Positions 6,980 to 14,537 of a DNA stretch of 18,804 nt are shown here, in pieces. The position numbers were made by a program, and so were the translations under genes. This stretch comes from Chloroflexota bacterium. GTDB lineage: Bacteria; Chloroflexota; Anaerolineae; UBA1429. Location: assembly GCA_012513595.1 (NCBI GenBank), contig JAAZBY010000067.1:1-18804 (forward strand), in the 5' to 3' direction. Numbering within the stretch: the stretch's first letter is position 1; each line of letters begins with the position of its first letter. The notes beneath the pieces are model-generated. The model saw nothing but the letters and a program-made list of their open reading frames with translations, ran no database searches and was not told the DNA's origin.

Positions 6980-9678
6980 CCGCGCGTAGGGTGGGGATGC
7001 AGGGGAGGCTGGGAGTGCACAGGCGCCGCTGGGCCTTGATCAGGCGGCGGGAGTTCCTGCGGGGGATGTTGGCGCTCGTTGGCGGCGGCCTGTATAGTGC
7101 CGCGCGTTGGCGGCTGGCCCTGCCCGTGGCCGCGCAGGTGCTGCCCAAGCGCATCTACCTGGCTCCGGACGACCACACCGACTACTTCTGGAGCGCCTCC
7201 GACTCTGCCTACCAGCAGGCCTTCCTGGAGATGCTCGACTACTACCTGGACCGGGCCGACGCGACCGCGGCCGACCTGCCCGACTGGCAGAGTCGCTGGC
7301 ACTGCGACGGCAGCTTTTGGATCTGGACCTACGAGCGGAACCGCACCCCCGCGCAGTTCGAGCGCCTGATGGCGCGCGTGCGCGATGGGCACATCAGCTT
7401 TCCGCTGAACCCGCTGGTGGTCTGCTCCGGAGGGATGCCGGCCGAGGCCCTGCTGCGCGGCATGTACTACGCGGGTCGGCTGGAACGGCGCTACGGGCTG
7501 CGCATCCCACTCGCCGAGGAGATCGAGAACCAGACTCTGCCCTACGGGCTGGGCGCTCTGTGGGCCGGCGCGGGGGCCAGGTACTCGTGGAAGGGTATCT
7601 GCGGCTGCGACACGCAAGTGCCCTCCCCCGGAGACCGCCAGCACGAGCTGTACTGGTGGGTGGGCCCCGACGGCAGCCGCATCCTGATGAAGTGGAACTC
7701 GATGCTCGCTACCAACCAGGGGATCGGCGGCTATGCGGAGGCGTGGAGCCCGTCTTCCATCATAGACTATGTGGATAGCGACCCCACCTTCCTGGCCCGC
7801 TACCCCTTCCGCGTGGTGGGGACCTTTGGCCAGGGCTGGGATAACACGCAGACCATGAACCAGGACTGCGTCGCGGCGGCCAAAGCCAAGTCGACCGCCG
7901 AGCGACGGGTCATCGTCTCCAACATGGTCGACTTTTTCCGTGACCTGGAAGAGACCTACGGGCCCGAGCTGCCCGCGCAGGCCTGCACCTTTGGCAACGA
8001 GTGGGAGCTCTACGCTGCGGCGCTGTCGGGCGTATCCTCTCGGGTGAGGCGGGCCGTCGAGCGCTTGCGCGGGGCCGAGGCGCTGGCAGCCTGTGCGTGC
8101 CTCGCCGACCCGACCTTCGAGGCCACCATCGACAGTGCCGCGCGCGAGCGGGCCTGGATGGACCTGGGCCTCTACCCGGAGCACAACCTCGGCATGGTGA
8201 ACCGCTCCGGGGATGTCGTGGCCAAGCGCATCACCTGGCAGCGCGACCTCGCGACGGAGGTCGAAACCTACGTCGATGGCCTGCAGACCGCGGCCAAGAG
8301 CGGCCTGGGCGGGCTGATCCGTCGCAGCGGCAGCGCGCCGCGGTTCTACGCCTTCAACCCTCTGAGCTGGGCGCGCACCGACGTGGCCGACCTCCCCTAC
8401 GCCGACGAGGGCCCCGTGCAGGTGATCGACCTTGGCAGCGGCCAGAGGCTGCCGTCCCAGCGGGTGACGGTGGGCGACCGCACGTTCCTGCGCGTTCTGG
8501 CCAAGAACGTCCCCGCCATGGGCTACCGCGTGTATGAGGTCCAGCCTGGCGCGGGGGCCACCGCCCCGGACGCGGCGGCCGTGGCCGGTGGCCGCATCGA
8601 GAACGCGCGCTACAGGCTGACCGTGGCCAGCCGCGGCGCGATCACCAGCCTGGTCGACAAGACCCTGGCCGGCCGCGAGTTTGTCCGCGAAGTGGGCGGG
8701 CGGTTCGCCAACGATCTGGGCAGCGGAACCGGCCTCCTCGAGGTCGAGAACGCCGGCCCCGTCTCGGTCACCCTCCGGGCGACGGCGGTGGGGCCCGTGG
8801 CCCACACCACCAGGGTCACGCTGTTCGCCGAGATCGGGCGGGTGGCCATCGAGAACGAGATCACCCAGGGCTTCCAGGATGTACTGACCTGGGCCTTCGG
8901 CCTGGCCGTGTCGGCCCCCACCACCTGGCACGAGGAGGTCGGGGCTATCATCTGCGCCCGGCTGCTTGCCGATGGCGGGCACTACTCCCCGCGGAACGCT
9001 CGCTACGACTGGCTGACGCTGAACCACCTGGCAGACATGAGCGGCGGGGGCTACGGGGTGACGCTTTCCAACGCCGACTGCGCCTTCATGCGCCTGGGCA
9101 ACAGCACCGTCACCAGCCTCGACACGCGCACCCCGCAGATCAACGTGCTGGCCGGCGGGCGCGTCGCCAACGGCGCCAACGGGCTGCCCAACCAGGGCGG
9201 CGATACCTACTTTCTCCAGCGGTTTGCGCTGCAGACGCACACTGGCTTTGACGCTGCCCAGGCCATGCGCTTCGCCCTGGAGCACCAGAACCCCCTGCTC
9301 ACCGGTGCGGTGACGGGGGGCGCTGCCTACCCGGCGGCGGTGCACGCCTTCCTCAGTCTCTCGAACCCCAACGTGCTGCTCTGGGCGCTCAAGCCGGCGG
9401 AGGACGGGATCGCGCAGGGTGGCGTCATCGCCCGCGTCTGGAACCTCTCCGCGGAGGCGGCCAGCTTCACCCTGTCCCTATCGCAGCCGCTCGTGGCTAT
9501 GCAGAACGTGACACATATAGAGACGCCCACCGGAGACAAGACGCCTCTGACGGGTACCCTGGCCGACACGCTGGCTCCCCAACAGATCAAGTCGTACGCG
9601 CTGTACTGCGAGGCGGCGACGGGCACCCCCAGGGCCACGCCGGCCCCGCCGCGGAGGCTGCACATCCCCATCGTCTGA
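6976..9678 (+). CDS. Tat-exported glycoside hydrolase family 38 (alpha-mannosidase-like) protein
   Basis: This 900-residue protein starts with a twin-arginine signal (RRREFLRG, about 23-30, then a hydrophobic stretch to an AxA-like AAQ near 54), so it acts outside the cytoplasm. The N-terminal catalytic-type domain opens with RIYLAPDDHTDYFW; His67 and Asp69 match the HxD zinc-ligand motif of GH38. PEHN (His403) may be the later zinc-binding His. The C-terminal beta region has family-like landmarks: FYAFNPLSWARTD (about 458-469) and IENARYRLTV followed by GAITSLVDK. The nucleophile Asp is not evident: the stretch IENQTLPYG occupies the place where I would expect it. The C-terminus is a short Pro/Thr linker ending RRLHIPIV. 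The start chosen is ATG 6976, which makes a 4-bp overlap and has GGGAGG upstream; GTG 7015, with its own GGGGAGG, is an alternative that keeps the Tat motif. Substrate is unknown; linked mannose-like residues are an inference from the family. Confidence 0.82.
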   Translation: MTARRVGMQGRLGVHRRRWALIRRREFLRGMLALVGGGLYSAARWRLALPVAAQVLPKRIYLAPDDHTDYFWSASDSAYQQAFLEMLDYYLDRADATAADLPDWQSRWHCDGSFWIWTYERNRTPAQFERLMARVRDGHISFPLNPLVVCSGGMPAEALLRGMYYAGRLERRYGLRIPLAEEIENQTLPYGLGALWAGAGARYSWKGICGCDTQVPSPGDRQHELYWWVGPDGSRILMKWNSMLATNQGIGGYAEAWSPSSIIDYVDSDPTFLARYPFRVVGTFGQGWDNTQTMNQDCVAAAKAKSTAERRVIVSNMVDFFRDLEETYGPELPAQACTFGNEWELYAAALSGVSSRVRRAVERLRGAEALAACACLADPTFEATIDSAARERAWMDLGLYPEHNLGMVNRSGDVVAKRITWQRDLATEVETYVDGLQTAAKSGLGGLIRRSGSAPRFYAFNPLSWARTDVADLPYADEGPVQVIDLGSGQRLPSQRVTVGDRTFLRVLAKNVPAMGYRVYEVQPGAGATAPDAAAVAGGRIENARYRLTVASRGAITSLVDKTLAGREFVREVGGRFANDLGSGTGLLEVENAGPVSVTLRATAVGPVAHTTRVTLFAEIGRVAIENEITQGFQDVLTWAFGLAVSAPTTWHEEVGAIICARLLADGGHYSPRNARYDWLTLNHLADMSGGGYGVTLSNADCAFMRLGNSTVTSLDTRTPQINVLAGGRVANGANGLPNQGGDTYFLQRFALQTHTGFDAAQAMRFALEHQNPLLTGAVTGGAAYPAAVHAFLSLSNPNVLLWALKPAEDGIAQGGVIARVWNLSAEAASFTLSLSQPLVAMQNVTHIETPTGDKTPLTGTLADTLAPQQIKSYALYCEAATGTPRATPAPPRRLHIPIV

Positions 9679-9713
9679 GCCGGGCGCCCCAGCGTAGAGA
9701 GGAGTGCTCCATC

Positions 9714-10370
9714 GTGGCCACACGTATCCATCCGACCGCGGACGTGTCGGCGGCCTGCGCCATCGGGGACGGCACCGTCATCTGGCACTACAGCCAGGTC
9801 CGCGAGGGCGCCCGCATCGGCCAGGGGTGTGTCATCGGCCGCGGCGTCTACATCGACAAGGACGTGTGCATCGGCAACCACGTCAAGATCCAGAACTATG
9901 TGTCCGTGTACCAGGGCGTGACGCTGGAGGACGGCGTGTTCTGCGGGCCGTACAGCGTCTTTACCAACGACAAGTACCCCCGGGCGGTGAACCCGGACGG
10001 TTCGCTCAAGGTCGCCAGCGATTGGACGACGACGCCGACGCGGGTCCGCCGAGGGGCGTCCATCGGCGCCAACGCCACGGTGGTGTGCGGCGCCACGGTC
10101 GGCTGTTGGGCCATGGTGGGGGCGGGCGCCGTCGTGACGCATGATGTGCCCGACTATGCCCTGGTGTGCGGCGTGCCGGCGCGCGTGTGTGGCTTTGTGT
10201 GCCCGTGCGGCCGGCGGTTAGCAGGCGCCCAGGCCAGCGCGGACGCCGTTATCCTGCGCTGCCCCCAGTGCGGGCGCGAGGTGGCGCTTGCTCGCCGCGT
10301 GTGGGAGGAGCACGCCGCCGCCCTGACGGAGGTGTCGCTCAGCGCCGGGCCGGCCGGCGGCGCACGCTGA
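9714..10370 (+). CDS. Left-handed beta-helix N-acyltransferase (WbpD/FdtC-like) with Cys-rich tail
   Basis: A 218-residue protein begins at a GTG with AGAGAGGAG nine bases upstream. Residues 1-160 are hexapeptide repeats (for example IGDGTVIW, IGQGCVIGRG, IGNHVKIQN, IGANATVVCGATVG) forming a left-handed beta-helix. The order VSVYQGVTLEDGVFCGP then FTNDKYPRA strongly resembles WbpD/WlbB and FdtC enzymes, which N-acetylate a 3-amino group on nucleotide sugars using acyl-CoA; Asn85 sits where their catalytic Asn lies. PDYALVCGVPAR ends the helix in family style. A tail follows with CPCG (Cys163, Cys165) and CPQCG (Cys183, Cys186), which could be a small zinc ribbon. No signal peptide is seen, so it is cytoplasmic. 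In this cluster it would supply an N-acylated amino sugar for the glycan built by the membrane transferases. Substrate identity is inferred. Confidence 0.85.
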   Translation: MATRIHPTADVSAACAIGDGTVIWHYSQVREGARIGQGCVIGRGVYIDKDVCIGNHVKIQNYVSVYQGVTLEDGVFCGPYSVFTNDKYPRAVNPDGSLKVASDWTTTPTRVRRGASIGANATVVCGATVGCWAMVGAGAVVTHDVPDYALVCGVPARVCGFVCPCGRRLAGAQASADAVILRCPQCGREVALARRVWEEHAAALTEVSLSAGPAGGAR

Positions 10371-10441
10371 GCGCTGTGTGGCAGCCTCGCGTTCCCGCTC
10401 CGGGGTGCGCCCGGTGGGCGTGAGGCACTTGGGAGGAAACG

Positions 10442-13276
10442 ATGACCGCTCATGCCACGCGAGTGGCTCCTTTGCGGACGGTGCTGCTGCTGTGCTTGGC
10501 GATCGCTGTGGGCGGCTCAGGCCCGGCGGCGGCCGGGGCTGTCGCCGCGGGCGGCCAGGCGGCCCCGGCCGCGATGCCCCAGGCTCAGGGCCCGGAGGCG
10601 GACCCGGAGACGTCCTGGTCGATGCTCGCCGCCAACCCCGGGCGGACCTCGTGGGTGGCGGAGGAGGTCCGTGGTGCTCTCCATCCCGTGTGGTACCGCC
10701 CGCTGGAGCCCTACATCAACCCCAAGATCCAGGTGATCGCGGCCTATGGCCTCCTGTACATCTCGACCGCCAACGGGCTCTATGCGTTCCGGGCCGATAC
10801 GGGGGCGGTGGCCTGGGTGTACCCGACGGACATGCCGCTGGGGCACTCGCCCACGGTGGCGGGGAACACCCTGTACGTCGGCGGCTATGACCGGCTGATC
10901 CACGCCATCGAGGCCAACCCGGACGTGGCCGGCCTGCCGACGCGCGACGGCGTCCGCATCAACGACCGCGTCAGGTGGACGTTCGCCGCCGGGGCAGGCT
11001 TTGAGACCAACCCGCTGGTCGTCGATGGTCGGCTGTACGCCGGCAACCGGGACGGCTACCTGTACGCCCTGGACGCGAACACCGGTGCCCTGCTATGGAA
11101 GTACGCGACGGGCGGGCCGCTGAGCTGCTCGGCGGCCTACCGTGACGGCACCATCTACTTTGCCTCCAACGATGGCTACGCCTACGCGCTGACGACCGCC
11201 GGGGGCCTGGTCTGGAAGTCGCAGAAGCTGCTTGGGGCGGGCTTTCACTCCTACTGGCCGGTCATCTACAAGGACTATGTTGTGTTCGCCGGGAGCTCGG
11301 CGTACGGGTTTACGACGGGCCTTAGCGTCGGCTACCTGAACAACCTGCTTGATAAGGATGCCGTCTACCCGAGCGGCTCCGTGCGCGGCACGTGGCTCGG
11401 GCCTCTCGGCACCGAGCCGGGCGATTGGGTGGCCGGCACGGTCACCATCGATGCCAGCGCCGCGGCGCAGTACTATGAACAGATGCCCTGGCGGCGCACC
11501 TACTTTGTCCTCTCCAGGGCCACCGGCGCCGAGTTCACCATGGATACCGACTCGGACGGCCTGCCCGAGTACGCCCCGATCCTGTGGGCGCACACGCACT
11601 CCGGCAACCGCTACCCCGCGATTGTGGGCGGCGATGGCGTTCTGTATCAGCAGCAGGACTACCGCTACGACCCGTACATCCCCGGCGGGCAAGTCTCCGG
11701 CTGGAAGTTCGGCACGCAGTTCATCAGCCGCGTCTCGTCAGACTGGCAGGCCGTGGACGAGCCCGAGTCCTACTCGGCGGGCGGCAACCTGCTCTACTGG
11801 TCCGGCTGCAACGACCGGGAAGGGGGCTCGGTCGACCTGACCAGCCCGGTGGGCGCGCCCGACCACGAGCGCAAGTACTTTGACTACAATCTTCCCACCC
11901 TGATCCCGGGGTACGACGTCATGTACTATGAGCCCCCCGCCGGGCAGACGGGCACCGACGGCGTGTTCGGCGGGCCGAACGGCATCTACACGCCGGGGGG
12001 TGTGCAGAGCCCTCTGGTGCCGTACCGGGGGCGGCTGTACAAGGTGCTCGGGAACGCCCTGGTGGCCTTTGGGCCCACCGGGAGCACGGTGTCTCTGCAG
12101 ATCGTGGCGGCGGTCTCGGCGGCGCCCAGCGGGCCGACGCTGGGCAGAGAGGCCGTCAGACAGCGGCTGGCGAGCGAGATCTCGGCCATGGTGGCGGCGG
12201 GGCACCTGCGCCCCGGGTACCACAACTCCGGCTTGCAGGACTATATCCTGGGGCACGACTCCAATAGCTACCTGGCCCACTACTTTCACAACCCCGGCGA
12301 GACGTTCTACACGCTCATCCGCGCGCTGCCCTACCTGCCGGCTGACCTGCGGGCGCAGGCCAGAACCTATCTGCAGCAGGAGTACGCCGACTATGGGCGG
12401 CTTGTGCATATCGGCTGGCAGGAGGGCGCCGCGCGCGAGGCCTTTACGCTTCCGCCAGAGGTCGAGGCCAAGATGGACGCCTTTGCCCCGTTGGCGAGCA
12501 TCTACGGCTCCAGCTGGGACTATCGCTACGGGGTGTACGGGCTGTGGAAGTACGCCCAGGAGTTCGGCGGGGCAGCGGCCATCTTTGCCCGGGTCAAGGG
12601 CAAGATGCCCATCGTGGACCCGACGCGAGACAGCATCTATGCGACGGAGGAACCGCCCCTCTCCATCCGGCTGTACCTGCCCCTGATCCTGCGGACGGGC
12701 AGCACGGCGCGGGGTGGCCCCGGCCTGACGGTGGACCTGTTCGCTCCCGAGGCGGCCCCGGGGACCTATGCCTACCACCCCTACATCCACAACGCGTATA
12801 TCGCCGGGTACCTGGGCTACCTGGGGCTGCAAACTATGGCCGGGGAGCCCGAGTCGGCCGAGATACGGACCGAGCTCAACCGCCTCTTGGGGCTGCGGGC
12901 GGCGACGTTCTCGAAAGACTCGCCCTATTCCGGCTACTATACCGGCCATGTGACCCTCAACGTGGCCCGCAACTTTCTGTACATGGTTCCCGAACTGGGC
13001 GACTATCTGCACGCCCACGCCTATGGCCTCGTCGCGCAGGCGGTGGCCGAGTACGACAGAATCACCCCTTACTGGTTCGTGCCGGGGTACGATCAGGGCT
13101 ACAAAGAGGGCGCCATCCACCACCTCTTTGACGCGAACGCCATGTTCCAGGCCAAGGCCCAGATCCTGCAAGAGCCCTATGCCGAGCTGGCCAAGTACCT
13201 GGATGTGCCCGGGTTTGCCACCGGCGACCTCTACTACATCCAGAGCCTGGTGTCTCTTCTCGAGGCGAGCGACTAG
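10442..13276 (+). CDS. Secreted PQQ-like beta-propeller protein with helical C-terminal domain
   Basis: The ATG follows GGGAGGAAAC closely. The 944-residue product has a Sec-type signal (basic start, hydrophobic LRTVLLLCLAIAVGG, Ala-rich end near residue 45). Residues about 60-290 contain PQQ/quinoprotein-type blades: GLYAFRADTGAVAWVY (112-127), RLYAGNRDGYLYALDANTGALLWKY in pieces (198-221) and YAYALTTAGGLVWKS (246-260). Propeller-like sequence may continue to about 570. A Ca-loop-like DTDSDG lies at 368-373. From about 580 to the end the sequence looks alpha-helical and rich in Tyr, His and Trp (HSN-type segments, YHPYIHN, VPGYDQGYKEG), reminiscent of an alpha/alpha-barrel of sugar-active enzymes, but I do not recognise a family. 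A hydrophobic RLYLPLILR (743-751) sits inside it. It is predicted to be exported. Function is unknown; extracellular polysaccharide binding or cleavage is a guess from context. Confidence 0.75.
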   Translation: MTAHATRVAPLRTVLLLCLAIAVGGSGPAAAGAVAAGGQAAPAAMPQAQGPEADPETSWSMLAANPGRTSWVAEEVRGALHPVWYRPLEPYINPKIQVIAAYGLLYISTANGLYAFRADTGAVAWVYPTDMPLGHSPTVAGNTLYVGGYDRLIHAIEANPDVAGLPTRDGVRINDRVRWTFAAGAGFETNPLVVDGRLYAGNRDGYLYALDANTGALLWKYATGGPLSCSAAYRDGTIYFASNDGYAYALTTAGGLVWKSQKLLGAGFHSYWPVIYKDYVVFAGSSAYGFTTGLSVGYLNNLLDKDAVYPSGSVRGTWLGPLGTEPGDWVAGTVTIDASAAAQYYEQMPWRRTYFVLSRATGAEFTMDTDSDGLPEYAPILWAHTHSGNRYPAIVGGDGVLYQQQDYRYDPYIPGGQVSGWKFGTQFISRVSSDWQAVDEPESYSAGGNLLYWSGCNDREGGSVDLTSPVGAPDHERKYFDYNLPTLIPGYDVMYYEPPAGQTGTDGVFGGPNGIYTPGGVQSPLVPYRGRLYKVLGNALVAFGPTGSTVSLQIVAAVSAAPSGPTLGREAVRQRLASEISAMVAAGHLRPGYHNSGLQDYILGHDSNSYLAHYFHNPGETFYTLIRALPYLPADLRAQARTYLQQEYADYGRLVHIGWQEGAAREAFTLPPEVEAKMDAFAPLASIYGSSWDYRYGVYGLWKYAQEFGGAAAIFARVKGKMPIVDPTRDSIYATEEPPLSIRLYLPLILRTGSTARGGPGLTVDLFAPEAAPGTYAYHPYIHNAYIAGYLGYLGLQTMAGEPESAEIRTELNRLLGLRAATFSKDSPYSGYYTGHVTLNVARNFLYMVPELGDYLHAHAYGLVAQAVAEYDRITPYWFVPGYDQGYKEGAIHHLFDANAMFQAKAQILQEPYAELAKYLDVPGFATGDLYYIQSLVSLLEASD

Positions 13277-13290
13277 CCGGCGCTCGCATC

Positions 13291-13319
13291 TTGACGCCTT
13301 ATTGCCCACAAGGTACTCT
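13291..13319 (+). promoter_or_regulatory. Candidate sigma70-type promoter for the BNR gene
   Basis: TTGACG (13291-13296) and TACTCT (13314-13319) are separated by exactly 17 bp, in the 78-bp gap before the BNR gene and in a locally AT-richer stretch. The -35 box matches consensus at five of six positions; the -10 box matches at only three. The ATG lies 35 bases after the -10 box. It could let the BNR gene be expressed apart from the upstream glycan genes. Confidence 0.35.
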
Positions 13320-13354
13320 CAGGCAGGGCCAACGCAAGCAGACGGGAGGTTACC

Positions 13355-14434
13355 ATGGCGGAATGGAGCGTCGAGGTTCTTTCCACGCGCGTCCTGTGCC
13401 GGCAGCCCGGGCGCTATATCGGCTGGCCGACCATCGTGCGCAGGAGGAACGGCGAACTGATCGTGGGGTTCTCTGGCGATCGGGATGAGCACGTCTGCCC
13501 GTGGGGCAAGACGCAGATCGTGCGCAGCCAGGATAACGGCGTCACCTGGAGTGCCCCGCACACGGTGACCGATGGCCCCATCGACGACCGTGATGTGGGC
13601 ATCATTGAGACGGCCCGCGGCACCCTTCTGATCGCCTGGTTCACGTCGGTGGCCTTTGCCGAGTGGGCCGACCGCTTGCGCAAGAGCTACGGGGATGCTA
13701 CCGTCGACGGCTGGGCAGACAAGATCCGCTCGGTGACGCCCGAGCTGAAGGCCCGCTGGCTGGGCAACTGGACGCGCCGTTCCGAGGACGGCGGGCGCAC
13801 CTGGGACGAGCCAGTGCGCACCGTGGGCTCCGCGCCGCACGGGCCGATCCAACTGGCCGATGGCCGGCTGCTCTACGTGGGCCGGGGCAAGATTGGCGAG
13901 CAGGCCGCCATTACTGCGGAGGAATCGCGGGATGACGGCCGTACCTGGCAGGTCATCGGGTCAGTGCCGATCCCGGCGGACGAGTCGATGGACGACCTGC
14001 ACGAGCCACACGTGGTAGAGGCGGTGGGCGGCCGTCTGGTGGCCCTGATCCGTTACCAGCCGGCGGACAAGATGCAGCACTATATGCGCCAGTCCGCGTC
14101 GGACGACGGCGGCCGCACCTGGACGATGGCGCACCCGACGCCGCTGTACGGGTACCCGCCACACCTGATCCGCCTGCGCAACGGCTGGCTTCTCGAGGCG
14201 CACGGCCGGCGCATCCCGCCCTATGGGGAGGTGATCGCCATCAGCCGTGACAACGGCACGACCTGGGAGGGCGGCGAGGGGGTAGAGATCTCCTCCGGCC
14301 CGAACGGGGACCTGGGCTACCCCGCCTCTGCGGAGCTGGCCGATGGGTCTATCCTGACCATCTACTACCAGATCGCCGCGCCCGGGGAAAAGACCAGCCT
14401 GATGGGCACCCACTGGCGGCTGCGCCGCGGCTGA
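13355..14434 (+). CDS. BNR/Asp-box sialidase-like protein, cytoplasmic
   Basis: A 359-residue protein has a good GGGAGGT four bases before its ATG. Five full Asp boxes (S-x-D-x-G-x-T-W) are visible: SQDNGVTW (58-65), SEDGGRTW (143-150), SRDDGRTW (191-198), SDDGGRTW (249-256) and SRDNGTTW (297-304). Their regular spacing gives a six-bladed sialidase-type propeller. RYIGWPTIV near residue 20 and GYPASAELADGSILTIYYQ in two parts near 321-339 resemble first and last strands of the BNR-like (exo-alpha-sialidase superfamily) group. There is no signal peptide or transmembrane segment, unusual for a sialidase acting on external glycans, so it may act on an imported substrate. The classical FRIP motif and arginine triad cannot be assigned, so sialic acid as substrate is not established. 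It is the last + strand gene and is followed by a strong terminator. Confidence 0.82.
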   Translation: MAEWSVEVLSTRVLCRQPGRYIGWPTIVRRRNGELIVGFSGDRDEHVCPWGKTQIVRSQDNGVTWSAPHTVTDGPIDDRDVGIIETARGTLLIAWFTSVAFAEWADRLRKSYGDATVDGWADKIRSVTPELKARWLGNWTRRSEDGGRTWDEPVRTVGSAPHGPIQLADGRLLYVGRGKIGEQAAITAEESRDDGRTWQVIGSVPIPADESMDDLHEPHVVEAVGGRLVALIRYQPADKMQHYMRQSASDDGGRTWTMAHPTPLYGYPPHLIRLRNGWLLEAHGRRIPPYGEVIAISRDNGTTWEGGEGVEISSGPNGDLGYPASAELADGSILTIYYQIAAPGEKTSLMGTHWRLRRG

Positions 14435-14480
14435 CGGGGCGCGGAGCGGCGCGCCCGAGCCCGGAGGAGATGAGAGAAGA

Positions 14481-14516
14481 GGGGCCCGGCCAACACTGGC
14501 CGGGCCCCCGCTTTTT
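14481..14516 (+). terminator. Intrinsic terminator at the convergent junction
   Basis: A perfect 12-bp GC stem (14481-14492 with 14497-14508) has a 4-base ACAC loop and is followed after CGC by five T (14512-14516). It lies 46 bp after the BNR stop. On the - strand the stem is followed by TCTTCTCTC, a weaker pyrimidine tract, so it may also slow transcription arriving from the aldolase gene. Confidence 0.9.
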
Positions 14517-14537
14517 CCCGCGCTGGTTGCGCCGCGG

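Noticed and set aside
6952..9345. A 797-codon open frame on the - strand, antisense to the GH38 gene
   Set aside because: Its product is a Gly/Arg/His/Val-rich string with no domain, and it arises because high-GC coding DNA lacks stops on the opposite strand. The + strand frame has clear GH38 motifs and a ribosome site.
11738..13309. A 523-codon open frame on the - strand opposite the PQQ-like gene
   Set aside because: No recognisable domain, biased composition, and it covers the well-supported secreted protein.
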